DNA of 64,000 bases from Entamoeba histolytica HM-1:IMSS (lineage: Eukaryota > Evosea > Mastigamoebida > Endamoebidae), in NCBI RefSeq assembly GCF_000208925.1, contig NW_001914889.1, positions 1-64,000 of the forward strand. The letters run 5' to 3'. Below are positions 10,850-21,240 of this stretch, piece by piece. Positions within the stretch are counted from its first letter, which is position 1. Every line of letters starts with the position of its first letter. The notes below the pieces were generated by a model. That model saw nothing but the letters and a program-made list of their open reading frames with translations. It had not been told where the DNA came from and did no database searches. The position numbers were made by a program, and so were the translations under genes.

Positions 10850-11145
10850 CTTCACTATTCAAATTTTCATTGTTTTGAAAAACTGTTTCATTATTATTAT
10901 TTTTAGCTTCACTATCACTCTATGTGACGCTAAAGTCGTTTGTTGAGGTGCTTAGTTGTGGGTTTGTATCAGCAAAGTTATTATAAGTAATACATATCAT
11001 CTCTCATTTGCTTTGTTCTTATTATTGTTATTATGTTTATTTTCATTTAGACTTGAAGATAACTCGTCACAACACCACATAAACATTAAAAAGACACAAA
11101 CAATAACTAATAAACAAATAATAACTGATTATGGTATTTTAATTT
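10850..11145 (-). pseudogene. decayed membrane-protein tail
   Basis: On the minus strand a hydrophobic stretch (CVFLMFMWCCDELSSSLNE) runs into an Asn/Lys-rich segment (ENKHNNNNKNKANER) and then a stop. A second frame just beyond reads FADTNPQLSTSTNDFSVT, stop, then SDSEAKNNNETVFQNNENL. Low-complexity Ser/Thr/Asn tails after one membrane helix are common in Entamoeba surface proteins, so this looks like the remnant of such a C-terminus with at least one frameshift and one nonsense change. The parent gene is not identifiable. Confidence 0.3.
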
Positions 11146-11664
11146 GATAATAATATGAATAATACATGATTTTAAGAAAGAAAAATGAAATAATAAGAAA
11201 TGAATAAGAAAAATAAATGATGATGTTAATAATAAATGAAAAATAGATGATACTTTAATGATAATGAAATAAACAAATAAAAATAAAGAAGATAAACAAT
11301 AAAAGAAATAAATAAAATGAATCATGAAAAGAATAATACATAATACACAATGAATGAGAAATTAATCAACACATAATTAATTATTTTTTATGATTATTTC
11401 ATTTCTTCTTTTCAATATGTTATTAATCATTTATTTACTTTTCAATACAACATTTCATTTATTATTCTATTTCATTGTTATATCTTTTATAATTTTTGAA
11501 GTACTTGTTATTGAATGTATAATATTTCATGTTTTTATAATCAATATTTCATATATCATTTCTACTTCAATCTTTTTCAAAGATCTAGTTTCGTTCATTT
11601 TCATCATCCATGATAGTGGTGAAAATAAAAATGATAAAAAAAAAGATAAATAAGAGAACAAAAT
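11146..11664. other. AT-rich intergenic spacer
   Basis: Low-complexity A/T sequence between a decayed coding remnant and the TtcA-like gene. Short open frames here translate to Phe/Ile/Leu-only runs and are not convincing genes. Confidence 0.5.
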
Positions 11665-12423
11665 CTATAAGTAATCTTGTTTCACATTATTGGGAGATTG
11701 GGCAAGTGACTGAATGATTAGTGGGTGTTTCTTCTTTAACTGTTCTAATATTGCTCTAACTTCACCTCTCATACTATCTTTTTCATATTTACAACGTATT
11801 AAACGTGGTAATTCAATATATTTTGTCCATTCTTGAATTAAAACAACTGGAACTTCAATCAATGGTCGAATAAATTTTATTCCATATTTTTCTGTTGTGA
11901 ATTGAGCAGGAATAGTAGCAACACAACCACAAAACAATTGGTTCATTAATAACGTTTCAGCAACATCATCCATATGATGTCCCAATGCAATAGAAGTAAA
12001 TCCATGTTCTTTTGCAAATTTTAATAAAGCCCTTCTTCTATTCTTTCCACAATTTAAACAAAAAGTAGTATTTTTATCTGCGTCTTCAATATCTGACTCG
12101 GACATTTTTTCTGATTGGAGTGAAATAAAAGGAACCCCAAATGACTCACAGATTGTTTTAGATTGTTCAAGATCTAATTGATAACCAACTTGTGGATTTG
12201 TAACATGGACAGCAACTATATCAATTGGGAAATTAACATTTTTTGAGAGAGTAGAAAGGACATGAACTAACAAGAATGAGTCTTTTCCACCAGAAAATCC
12301 AATGATAATTCGATCATGAGGTGATATAATTTTTTCTCTTCCGTTCATTTTCCAGAATTTTGAATAGATTTTATTAAACAATCTCTTCTCTTCTTTCTTT
12401 GGTGTTTGTTTAGTTTTATCCAT
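11665..12423 (-). CDS. TtcA-like tRNA 2-thiocytidine biosynthesis ATPase
   Basis: 252 residues. PP-loop ATPase of the TtcA/TtuA group, which adenylates a tRNA base and replaces its oxygen with sulfur in an Fe-S dependent reaction. Visible motifs: the PP-loop IGFSGGKDSFLLVH (about 41-54), the CLNC cysteine pair (about 120-123) that holds an Fe-S cluster in the family, GHHMDDVAETLLMN (about 147-160), and the C-terminal RPLIEVP segment. The final Cys-bearing stretch (LIRCKYEKDSMR) aligns with the region where bacterial TtcA has further cysteines. Length is close to bacterial TtcA (about 300) but short at the ends. A gene of bacterial character in an anaerobic protist could be a transfer, but codon use here looks like its neighbours. 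Alternative: a Ctu1/Ncs6 relative. Confidence 0.8.
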   Translation of the reverse strand: MDKTKQTPKKEEKRLFNKIYSKFWKMNGREKIISPHDRIIIGFSGGKDSFLLVHVLSTLSKNVNFPIDIVAVHVTNPQVGYQLDLEQSKTICESFGVPFISLQSEKMSESDIEDADKNTTFCLNCGKNRRRALLKFAKEHGFTSIALGHHMDDVAETLLMNQLFCGCVATIPAQFTTEKYGIKFIRPLIEVPVVLIQEWTKYIELPRLIRCKYEKDSMRGEVRAILEQLKKKHPLIIQSLAQSPNNVKQDYL

Positions 12424-12509
12424 TAAAACTTCTGGAAATACTTTTTAAATTTTAATGATAAAAAAAAAGATAAAACCTAAAACATTCTGTTGAAAAACGA
12501 AATAAATCT

Positions 12510-15500
12510 TTATCTCAAGAGTTTTTCACATTGAGCAAGTACTTTTTGTGCATTTGGGTCATTTGAACTAGCAAGCATGTCTCTTAAAGCACGGACATTG
12601 GTTGGAGAATTCTTTTTAGCAACTTTCAAAGCGTCTTGATATTTTTCTAATTCTACATTAACTTGAATTTGTTTTAAATCAGATGGAATTGCAGCAATGA
12701 GTTTTTCTGGTTTACCTTTGAATTTAGTTCTAACAGCTTTAAAGATTAAGTCTGCTTTTTGTTCATCAGTAAGAGATGTATTTTGTTTTAAGAAATCAAG
12801 TAATTCAGGTTCTTTAGCAACTTCTATTAATTCTAAATAATATTCAAACGCAGTTTTAGGCGCTGTTTCATCATCATTTGGTGATGATAAAACAGCATTA
12901 ATAATTTCATGTAATAATTGGAATCTTCTTTTCTCAAAGAAATATTCTGCAATTGTTGCAACATCAGTTGTAGATTTTAAATCAAAAACATTAACACGAG
13001 CAAGACCTTCATCAACCTTTTTCATTGAACTTAATAATTCCATTACACGTTCTTGTGCACCATATTTTTTAACCATCATTGTATGTTTAGCACGATCAAT
13101 AACATTTCCACATCTTTCAATGATTTTATCAATTAATCCTAATACCTCTTTTCTTTTACCAATATCAGTGAAAGGAATAGTATTGAAATATTTAGATGAT
13201 CCCATGTATGCCTTTTCATATAATTCAATCTGAAGAGTAATGTCAAGATAAATATCCCATAATTCATTCTTTTCTAAGAAATCAAGTAAATGAGTAATAT
13301 CTTCTTGATGTGTATCTTTTAATTTCTTTAATGTTTCTTTCATAATTTGATATTGTTTATTATCTAATAATGCTGGTAAATAAACAGTTTGGAAGAATGC
13401 ATTTTCTGATAATTTAACTGGTTCTTCAAGTGCATAAACAAATGCTTTTTCAAATTCACCTTCAACAATATATTTATTAACAATCCATTGTTTATGTTTT
13501 TCACATGGACAAAATTGGAAATAATACTTTGCTTCTGAATCCCAAGTAAAATGTTGTCCTCTTGTTTTTGAACGATTTTTATTATCAATAATTTGTTGTT
13601 TGATTTGAAGCCATTGTTCATCTGGTTGTTTAATATTTTCAGGTGCAGCTAATCCTTGTGATTTGCCATTTAATTTATTTGGAACTGATTTAGGATTACT
13701 AATAAAATTAACTAACATTTGACAAGATGCATTATCTCCAAACTTAGTATTTTTACCAATTTCCATATAAATATTTTCTACAATTTCCATTAATAATGGT
13801 TTATCTACTTTTTCTTTTAACTGATCAAATACATCTCTTGCTTGTTGGTATTGTTTTTGTTGTAAGGTTTCATAAAATGATGTCATTAATACAGGAACAT
13901 TATCTAATCCAAGACATTCTCCAATTGCTAATGCATCATTCTTTCTAAAAACACTTTTATCATGTAATTCTGAATGTAAAGATTTTGCAATTTCAGTATT
14001 AGTGAATAATGTATGGAATGGAATTCCTGAAGTAAAATGTGTTGTAGTCATTAAAGTGAAATAAACTCTTACCAATTGTTTTAAATGATCCATTTTTGTT
14101 TTCATATTTTTTAATGTTTCATTTTTACATTCTTCTTCAGTTAAAAGTTCTTCAAAATATTGTAATAATTGATAAACAAGACATACCATATTTCTACTTT
14201 TTTCTCTTGATAAAACTTCACTTTGTAATTGATTAGCAACATTAAGACAATTTTCATAACAAATTCTTGACCCCATTTCAAGTGTAGGTGCTTGTGAATA
14301 AATTTCTTTTAAATTATTAAATAATTGACTATATCCTCCTACAAGATTATTTTCAAAATTATCGTAATATTGTTGTGTAGTTTCTTTGGCAAATGCTAAT
14401 AAAAATTCTTCATCCCTTAATCCAGAGAATTTGCTTAATATATCATTTATTGACAATTTACTTTGACCTCTATTCTTTTGAACACATTCTTCTATAATCT
14501 TTAAAATATCTGTTCTTTTAGATGACATATATGATACAAATTCACTTGCTTCTTCTTGTGAATCTCCATCTAAAATTACATAAATTGCTGTAACTATAAT
14601 TTGTTTTTCTTTATCTTTTGGAGCTGGTTGAATAAAACTAAGACAATCATAGGCTAATCGATATTTTTTCTTTTGTAAAAGTAAATCAACTGTATTAACA
14701 TTAATATCAATTTCTTTTACTTCTAAAACCATTTCTATTTGATGTATTAAATTAGTTTTGTCATACATTTGTTTTAAATTAGCAGGGAAATTATCTAATG
14801 AAATTTCACTAACACATTCATTAAATAATTTCCAACATTGATTTTGTGAATATACACCTTGTTCTAATACTTTAACTGTTTGAATTAATCTTTTTTGTGG
14901 ATTAGAAATTCTTATTAATACTGCAAATATTTCATCAAATAAATTATTTGTTGCTGTTCTTTTATTTAATAATTCTGTTAATTGTAATGTAACTATTTTT
15001 TCTACTAAATCTTTGGATTTGGTTTGAACTGCATGAGAATAAGCATTAGTATAATCTGCTTTACTAAGATAATAATTTGCCATGGTATCATGGAATTTTT
15101 CATTTCCTCCTACACTTGGATCTAATAATACTTTAAATGCTTCCATTGAATATAAATTAAAACTAACATTAAATTCTCCATTTCCTGGATTGAATGCACT
15201 TTCAAGTTCTCTATATTGAGTTAATTTCATTTCAACAAATTGTCTTAATGTCTCTGGTAATGAATTAATAATTTCAATGTCAAAAACTGGTATTTTAAAA
15301 TTAGTTGGATCAACAGAGAATAGTGCAAATACAATAGCAAGATCATCTCTTCCCATATCATGTAATAATGTTTGTGTAAATGAATCTAATTTTCTTGTTT
15401 TTTCAATAAGAATTGAATAAACAATTGATCCAAATAAATCAATTCTAAATAATTCACACATTTCTTTTGCTGCACCTATTTCATGTTTTTCAAAGAACAA

Positions 15501-17915
15501 ATAATCAACAATTTGTTGTGGTGAAATTGTTTGGATTAATTGAATGGCACATGTTGATTTACAATTCCATAATTCCCAATATTCTTGCATGTGATGATTT
15601 AGTTTTAATAAATATTCTACAAATTTTATAGTTTTATCATAAACAGGTGCTTGGAATAATAATGTTTGAATCTCTTTTAATTCTTTTTCTTCAGCTTTAA
15701 TTTCTACATTACCAGAATTATCAAATAATTGTTTTAATCTATTTGATGCTTCTTTTAATATATTAATATTTTCAAATGTATAATGTGGATCTTCACTAAG
15801 TAGTAATCTAGTATATGAAGTAAGTGTATATCCTGATGTATAAATCTTTTTAAATAATTGATGAACATCAGTTAATTCTTTAGGTGTATTTTCATCAATA
15901 AACTTTTCACATTCAGCAAAAAATTCTATTGAATTTTCTTGTGGATAAGTATGAATCGCTTCTAATAACATTGCTAATTGATCTACTTTTGTAGCATTTG
16001 GAACTGCAAGAAGTGCTTCAATAAATTCTTTTGCTGGAAGCCCTTTTTGAAGAAGTGTATTCATTTGTGAATAAGTAATTAACGATTGACTTGCTGGTGG
16101 ATCAAGAATATCCAATGGAATTGGGATATGACGAGATAATGAAAGACTAAGAAGAGTGTCTGAGTCACTAAGAAATAGTGTTAATGGATCTTCAACAAAT
16201 GGAAGAGATGATAAAGTATTTAATCTATGAAGTAAAAATTTCATTTGTTTAGAAAATTCTTGACTTATAACACTAGAATTATAAGATAAAACTGTTCTTA
16301 CACTTTCTACATTTGGCTGACTTTGGAAAATTTCATATAATACAAGTTGAACAAAACTTATTTGTTGTTTTTCATTTAATGAATGTAATACCTCTCCAAA
16401 AGTAGAACGTAATAACGTTGAAGTTTCTCCTAATGAATTTGAAAAAGAATTATGAAGGTCATTAACATATTTAATACATTTTAACATAGCATAATCATTA
16501 CTAAATATTGATTTATAAGCATCATTTTCTTCAATTAATTGTAATAATTCATCTAAATGTTCTAACACTCCAGTATGATGTAACATAATATATGGTAATG
16601 AATATTTACCAACTAATAATAACATTGGATGTATTGTTTGAACATTCATTTCAGTTAATTTATTACAAAGAATTAAATGAAACTTTAAGACTTTAATTTT
16701 TTCAGATGATAATGTATTCCATCCATTTAATTTGTCATTACTTGTATTTTCTTTAGACAATGAAATTAATAACTCAATAATCTTTAAATTTCTTGGATAT
16801 TTCTCAGCAATTTCAAGAATTAAAACTGGGACTAGTCTATTAAAATAATGTCCAAGAATATTCATATGTCTTTGAATTATTTCTGAATCACTTTCTGCTA
16901 ATGTATGTTTTCTTGCAACTTCATCAATAGCATCAAGAGCTGTTTTATATGGAGTTAATAACACATGCTCATTATTATAAACAGTACTTTTATAATATAA
17001 TTTCCAAAATATAGATTGGTCATTATATAAATTTGAAGTAGAATCAGTTAAAACAGGATTAGTAAATAATGTTTTAGAAAAACTAGAACATTGAGTTCTA
17101 TATAATTCTAAGAAATGATAAAAGAAATGACTTCCAGATAAGAATAGTGATTGAAGAATACTTGTGAAATTTAGTTTAGGTGTTTGGTTAAAACAAAATT
17201 CTGAGTTATTTAAGAATAATGTAAATAATGAGTCAAATGTTTTATCATAACGTTCATTAACATTAATTAAAACTCTTAAAACTTGATATAATGTATTATA
17301 ATCTTCCTGAGAAAGTAAACTATTAAATGTATCTAAATATGCTATCAACACATTTGCTGTTACTAAATCATTTTCATTTACTAATTTTACTAATTCTTGA
17401 CATAATAATCCAAAGTGAACAGGATTCTTTTGAAGTCCTTCACAAAGGAATTGAACTTCTTCTTGTCCTAAATGAGCAACTGAAGGGTCATTAACAATTG
17501 CATAAAATGAAGTAAAATATCGTTTTCTATCTTCAGGAATATCTGTAATAGGGAAAATTGCATCCACAAGAAGAATACCAAAATGTATTTTTTTTTCAAC
17601 TCCAACAAGGTCTAAAGTAAAAAGTGATTCATCAGATTTCTCTGAACTATCTTTAAATGATTTATACAATAAAAATGAAAGCCATGCTAAATGAAATACA
17701 GATGGAATATCTTCTGTTGCATTCCATGTTGATGGAACAGCACCATTACAAAGATTAATTAATAATGAAATAACCCAACTTTTATCATTCTTTTTATATA
17801 ACTCTTTCATAACAGCAGAAGCTGCATGGAATTTTCCATGTTTTAAAAGTTCATGAACAAGTGAATGCGATTTATTAAAATCATCAGCAGTAAGGAATGG
17901 GAAAAATGATGACAT
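12510..17915 (-). CDS. giant helical-solenoid protein, spastizin/ZFYVE26-like
   Basis: 1801 residues in one exon, with no signal peptide or membrane helix. The whole protein is alpha-helical repeats of Leu/Glu/Lys type. The C-terminal 400 residues follow the pattern I know from spastizin (ZFYVE26/SPG15): a FFQTVYLPALLDNKQY helix pair, ENELWDIYLDITLQIELYEK followed by AYMGSSKYF and the TDIGKRKEVLGLIDKIIER helix, then EYFFEKRRFQLLHEIINAV and ELEKYQDALKVAKK near the end. Spastizin works with spatacsin and AP-5 in late-endosome/lysosome sorting and lysosome re-formation. No FYVE zinc finger (no RKHHCR-type motif or paired CxxC set) is visible, unlike the human protein. Alternatives are another trafficking solenoid; it is not clathrin heavy chain, as no beta-propeller is present. 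A minus-strand GAAC lies at 17941-17938, just upstream of the ATG. Confidence 0.55.
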   Translation of the reverse strand: MSSFFPFLTADDFNKSHSLVHELLKHGKFHAASAVMKELYKKNDKSWVISLLINLCNGAVPSTWNATEDIPSVFHLAWLSFLLYKSFKDSSEKSDESLFTLDLVGVEKKIHFGILLVDAIFPITDIPEDRKRYFTSFYAIVNDPSVAHLGQEEVQFLCEGLQKNPVHFGLLCQELVKLVNENDLVTANVLIAYLDTFNSLLSQEDYNTLYQVLRVLINVNERYDKTFDSLFTLFLNNSEFCFNQTPKLNFTSILQSLFLSGSHFFYHFLELYRTQCSSFSKTLFTNPVLTDSTSNLYNDQSIFWKLYYKSTVYNNEHVLLTPYKTALDAIDEVARKHTLAESDSEIIQRHMNILGHYFNRLVPVLILEIAEKYPRNLKIIELLISLSKENTSNDKLNGWNTLSSEKIKVLKFHLILCNKLTEMNVQTIHPMLLLVGKYSLPYIMLHHTGVLEHLDELLQLIEENDAYKSIFSNDYAMLKCIKYVNDLHNSFSNSLGETSTLLRSTFGEVLHSLNEKQQISFVQLVLYEIFQSQPNVESVRTVLSYNSSVISQEFSKQMKFLLHRLNTLSSLPFVEDPLTLFLSDSDTLLSLSLSRHIPIPLDILDPPASQSLITYSQMNTLLQKGLPAKEFIEALLAVPNATKVDQLAMLLEAIHTYPQENSIEFFAECEKFIDENTPKELTDVHQLFKKIYTSGYTLTSYTRLLLSEDPHYTFENINILKEASNRLKQLFDNSGNVEIKAEEKELKEIQTLLFQAPVYDKTIKFVEYLLKLNHHMQEYWELWNCKSTCAIQLIQTISPQQIVDYLFFEKHEIGAAKEMCELFRIDLFGSIVYSILIEKTRKLDSFTQTLLHDMGRDDLAIVFALFSVDPTNFKIPVFDIEIINSLPETLRQFVEMKLTQYRELESAFNPGNGEFNVSFNLYSMEAFKVLLDPSVGGNEKFHDTMANYYLSKADYTNAYSHAVQTKSKDLVEKIVTLQLTELLNKRTATNNLFDEIFAVLIRISNPQKRLIQTVKVLEQGVYSQNQCWKLFNECVSEISLDNFPANLKQMYDKTNLIHQIEMVLEVKEIDINVNTVDLLLQKKKYRLAYDCLSFIQPAPKDKEKQIIVTAIYVILDGDSQEEASEFVSYMSSKRTDILKIIEECVQKNRGQSKLSINDILSKFSGLRDEEFLLAFAKETTQQYYDNFENNLVGGYSQLFNNLKEIYSQAPTLEMGSRICYENCLNVANQLQSEVLSREKSRNMVCLVYQLLQYFEELLTEEECKNETLKNMKTKMDHLKQLVRVYFTLMTTTHFTSGIPFHTLFTNTEIAKSLHSELHDKSVFRKNDALAIGECLGLDNVPVLMTSFYETLQQKQYQQARDVFDQLKEKVDKPLLMEIVENIYMEIGKNTKFGDNASCQMLVNFISNPKSVPNKLNGKSQGLAAPENIKQPDEQWLQIKQQIIDNKNRSKTRGQHFTWDSEAKYYFQFCPCEKHKQWIVNKYIVEGEFEKAFVYALEEPVKLSENAFFQTVYLPALLDNKQYQIMKETLKKLKDTHQEDITHLLDFLEKNELWDIYLDITLQIELYEKAYMGSSKYFNTIPFTDIGKRKEVLGLIDKIIERCGNVIDRAKHTMMVKKYGAQERVMELLSSMKKVDEGLARVNVFDLKSTTDVATIAEYFFEKRRFQLLHEIINAVLSSPNDDETAPKTAFEYYLELIEVAKEPELLDFLKQNTSLTDEQKADLIFKAVRTKFKGKPEKLIAAIPSDLKQIQVNVELEKYQDALKVAKKNSPTNVRALRDMLASSNDPNAQKVLAQCEKLLR

Positions 17916-18133
17916 TAATTAGATTTTTAAGATTCTGGTTCTTTTTTTTGTGAATTGTGAAATTCGTTTTTTCTCAAAAAAAAAATAAAATAAAAAAAAA
18001 TAAAAAAGAATATCAAAAAACAAAATTAAAAAGATGGTATTAAAATTATAATAAAAATATTAAACATATTATTATATGAAGAATTAACCCTATTAATTTT
18101 CATTGAAAAATTTTATATTCAATCCAACAAAGG

Positions 18134-19429
18134 ATGAGTTCAAGACCATTTGTCACCATTTATGATGGAATTACAGGAGAAGCTGAAAAAACACAAGTTA
18201 GACTTCCAGCTGTTTTTCTTGCACCAATTAGAGGAGATGTAGTTCATTTCGTTTATAGAAATCAAAGTAAAAATACTAGACAACCAGAAGGAGTATCAAC
18301 TGAAGCTGGTAAACAACATTCAGCTATTTCATGGGGAACTGGAAGAGCTGTAGCTAGAATTCCAAGAATTAGTGGATCAGGATCAGGAAGAAATGGACAA
18401 GGAGCTTTTGGTAATATGACTAGAAAGGGTCATATGTTCTCTCCACTTAAGAATTTCAGAAAATGGCAAAGAAAAACACCAAAACAAATGAGAAGATTTG
18501 CTGTTGCTTCATGTATTGCTGCTTCAGCTGTTCCAGCTCTTGTTTCAGCACGTGGACATCATATTGCAGGAGTACCACAAATTCCATTAGTTGTTAATTC
18601 AAAATCAATTTCAGTTATTAAGAAGACCAAACAAGCTGTTTATCTCTTAAAGAAAATTAATGCTTATTCAGATGTTCTTAAAGTTATTGCTTCAAAGACT
18701 ATTCGTGCTGGTCAAGGAAAAATGAGAGGAAGAAAGATTAAGGAAAGAAAAGGACCATTAGTTGTTTATGGTAATGATGATCTTCAAGCTGTTAAAGCCT
18801 TCAGAAATATTCCAGGTGTAGATACATGCCGTGTTGAAAATCTTTCAGTTCTTAATCTTGCACCAGGATGCCATATGGGTAGATTCATTATTTGGACTGA
18901 ATCAGCATTCAAGAAACTTAACACCATCTTTGGAACTCAAAAGAAGATGGCACAAGGTAAATCAGGATTCAGAATTGCTCATGCTCAAATGGTTGTTCCA
19001 GATATGAAAAGAGTTGTTGTTGCTGCTGAAAAAGCTAAACTTCTTAGAGCTAAAATTGTCTTACCAAAAGTACCAAAGAGAGCTAATCCACTTAAGAATT
19101 GGGCTGCTATGGTTAAATTAAATCCATATGCTAAGATTGCATCACATAAACTTGCTCAAGTTGCTAAAGCACAAGCAGTACATAAAGCACAATATGCAGC
19201 TAAAATGGAAAAGATTCTTGCAGCAAAGAAAGAAGCATTAAATCAATCAGTTGCTAAGAGATTTGGTAAAACTCAAAAAGTTGATGGAAAGGTTGTTAAA
19301 GTTAAAGTTGAAAATAATCTTCTTAAAGCCACAGTTAAGAGAACTGCTAAACAAGATGCTTATATGAAGAAGTATGATGGAATCGTTAAGGCAAATGCCA
19401 AGAAATATGCTGAAAAAATTGGATTCTAA
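18134..19429 (+). CDS. RPL4: 60S ribosomal protein L4 (uL4)
   Basis: 431 residues, a typical length for eukaryotic uL4. Recognised by [20 protein letters not shown] at the start, the long tentacle loop [12 protein letters not shown]...[21 protein letters not shown] (about 52-105) that reaches the exit tunnel, [23 protein letters not shown], and the YNLLKLNPYAK-like C-terminal helices ending in a basic tail. Codons are cleaner and more uniform (GGA, CCA, AGA) than in neighbouring genes, as expected for a highly expressed gene. The start ATG follows an extremely short leader. Certain identification. Confidence 0.97.
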
Positions 19430-19519
19430 ATTTAATTTAAAACAAATGGTGATGATAAGAAATTTTATTAGGTTTAACTTTTTTTAAGAAAAAGATTTTA
19501 TTTCAATTCATTTTTAAAA

Positions 19520-19828
19520 GTGAAAAGAATGGATGTATTAACATATAATAATAGAAAAACTTCTTGGTATTTCTTATTATTTCATTATTTTCCACTCTAT
19601 AAAACAGTTCAACCATTATATAAAATTGTATTTCAATTTATTCCTTTTAAATTGAATGTATTACAAACAATAAAATCAAGTCCTATAATGATCAAATTTA
19701 TTATATTTAAAAATTACCCAAAGTTATTTAATTTATTCAATTGTAATTGGAGAGAAAGAATATTATTTAAAATAGCTAATAGTACAGTAAATATTCAAAT
19801 TCCATTGTTCATACAAATTTCAATTTAA
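19520..19828 (+). CDS. short hypothetical protein, doubtful
   Basis: An open frame of 102 codons (ATG at 19520, a second in-frame ATG at 19529) between ribosomal protein L4 and a coiled-coil gene. The product is basic and aromatic-rich (MDVLTYNNRKTSWYFLLFHY at the second start), without a recognised domain. Its composition (Phe, Ile, Lys, Tyr) is what AT-rich noncoding DNA gives by chance, but an open run of this length with coding-like Asn/Lys/Pro mix is somewhat longer than expected. Could be a real lineage-specific gene or a chance frame. Confidence 0.3.
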   Translation: MKRMDVLTYNNRKTSWYFLLFHYFPLYKTVQPLYKIVFQFIPFKLNVLQTIKSSPIMIKFIIFKNYPKLFNLFNCNWRERILFKIANSTVNIQIPLFIQISI

Positions 19829-19853
19829 AGAAGTTTTTGATTGTTTTTTTTTT

Positions 19854-19861
19854 AATGAACT
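19854..19861 (+). promoter_or_regulatory. GAAC promoter element (AATGAACT)
   Basis: The sequence AATGAACT matches exactly the third Entamoeba core promoter element described for E. histolytica genes. It sits 34 bases upstream of the ATG of the coiled-coil gene at 19895, a normal spacing given the very short leaders of this genus. Confidence 0.55.
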
Positions 19862-19894
19862 AAAAAGGAAAAGAAAAACAATTTATTTTAGTTC

Positions 19895-20629
19895 ATGTCA
19901 GAAGAAATAAAAGACATTAAAGAAAATAAAGAAATGAAAGAATTAAAAGAAGTAATTCGTAGACAACATGAAGTTCTTTTAAAATTAAAGAAAGAAAGAG
20001 AAATAATGGAAAATGAAATTAAAACATTAAAAGAAGAAAAAAAAGAATGGTTAATTGAAAAAGAAGAACTTAAAGGAGATATTCAATGGAGAGAAGAAGC
20101 AATAACAATAAGAAAAGAATTATCGTTAGTTGCAGAAGAATTAGAAAATTGTCAAAAACAAAATTTAAATTTAAGAAGAGAAAATGATAGTCTTAAAAGT
20201 GCAGGAGAAGAAGCGTTTCAAATTAAAAAAGAAAAAGAAGAATTAAAAAAGAAAGTAAATGATTATGAAACTAAAATATTAACATTAGTTAAAGTAGTTG
20301 AACAATGTAAAAATAAAGTTAATAATCAAACAGAACAAATGATGAAATTACATGTTCAACTTGATGAAGAAAAATTAAAAAATGAAAATTGGAATAAAAG
20401 ATGTTGTGATATTTGTAAAAAAGTACAAATAGAAATAACTCCAGAAGCTATTATTGATAAATTAGAAGAAACAATGAATAAAATTAAACAAATGAAAATA
20501 CAAGTTGAAGACTATAAATTTAGATATAATAGAGCAATTGAAAGAATGTCTGATTTGGAAAAAAATGATAATTCATTAATAAAAGATATTGTTTCAGAAC
20601 AAATAAATGAAAATAATTTTATTGAATAA
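19895..20629 (+). CDS. long coiled-coil protein
   Basis: 244 residues, almost wholly coiled coil: Glu/Lys/Leu heptads run from about residue 5 to 150 and again from 175 to 225, interrupted by a short Cys-bearing segment (RCCDICKKVQIEITPEAIID, about 168-187). No signal peptide or membrane helix. Long cytosolic coiled coils of this sort are often Golgi tethers or centrosomal/septin-like scaffolds, but no diagnostic GRIP or similar C-terminal domain is visible, so the function is open. An AATGAACT element is 34 bases upstream; the next gene, a SNARE-like protein, starts 85 bases downstream on the same strand. Confidence 0.65.
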   Translation: MSEEIKDIKENKEMKELKEVIRRQHEVLLKLKKEREIMENEIKTLKEEKKEWLIEKEELKGDIQWREEAITIRKELSLVAEELENCQKQNLNLRRENDSLKSAGEEAFQIKKEKEELKKKVNDYETKILTLVKVVEQCKNKVNNQTEQMMKLHVQLDEEKLKNENWNKRCCDICKKVQIEITPEAIIDKLEETMNKIKQMKIQVEDYKFRYNRAIERMSDLEKNDNSLIKDIVSEQINENNFIE

Positions 20630-20714
20630 ATTCTTCATTTACTGTTTTTAATTTATTTTAATTTGTTTTTAAAATTAAAAAAACTAAAAATTAATAAAAT
20701 AAATTATATTTAAA

Positions 20715-20999
20715 ATGGATGATGAATATACTGAACAAATAGCAAAAAAAACTAATGAACTAAAGCGTAGAAGTGTTCAAATTTCTCAACATATTAATAC
20801 AGAAGATAAAGAAGTTTTAGATAAATTTCAAGAAGAAATGGAACGAAATATTGATAAAGTAAGTAATAGTAAAACTTCAATAAATTCAGTTGCTAAAAAA
20901 CAAAGTTCAATTGGATGGTTTGATTTAATTTATATTGTAATGATATTATTGTTAATAAACTATTTAATGGGAATTTTTATGAATATCTTTCATAAATAA
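20715..20999 (+). CDS. tail-anchored SNARE-like protein (USE1-like)
   Basis: 94 residues. A soluble helical part with SNARE-like heptads (about 8-62; LKRRSVQISQHINTEDKEVL, then MERNIDKVSNSK) is followed by a single C-terminal membrane helix (about 70-91; IYIVMILLLINYLMGIFMNIF) and a three-residue tail, the arrangement of a tail-anchored protein. The KxxSxxxxxxKKQSSIGWFDLIYIVMILLL stretch resembles the end of USE1/SLT1, an ER Qc-SNARE for Golgi-to-ER retrograde transport. The N-terminal part of USE1 is missing, so this could be a minimal SNARE or a different small tail-anchored protein such as a Sec20 or Vti relative. The start is supported by an in-frame upstream stop and a short leader. Confidence 0.55.
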   Translation: MDDEYTEQIAKKTNELKRRSVQISQHINTEDKEVLDKFQEEMERNIDKVSNSKTSINSVAKKQSSIGWFDLIYIVMILLLINYLMGIFMNIFHK

Positions 21000-21240
21000 A
21001 TTAATAATTGAACTTATCTCTATTTACTTTCTATTGCAACTTTATTTTAAATTGAAATAATCTTTTTATAATTTCTTAATAGATCTTTTTTTTCTTTGAT
21101 AAAAGAAATTAATTGTTTTTCAATTAGTATTATTATGAATAATAAAAAAGAATAATAAAAAAAGAAAACCCTTGAAAAAAAGAAAAAAGAGGGTAATAAG
21201 ATCAAGAGAAACTGCATATTTCCAAAGCCAAGTCACAGCC

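Noticed and set aside
10956..11653. Several short Phe/Ile/Leu-rich open frames on both strands
   Set aside because: Low-complexity translations of AT-rich spacer; the only coding-like signal here is the broken minus-strand remnant at 10850-11145.
12510..17915. Clathrin heavy chain
   Set aside because: Length and helical repeats fit loosely, but there is no N-terminal seven-blade propeller and no clathrin-type conserved heavy-chain stretch.
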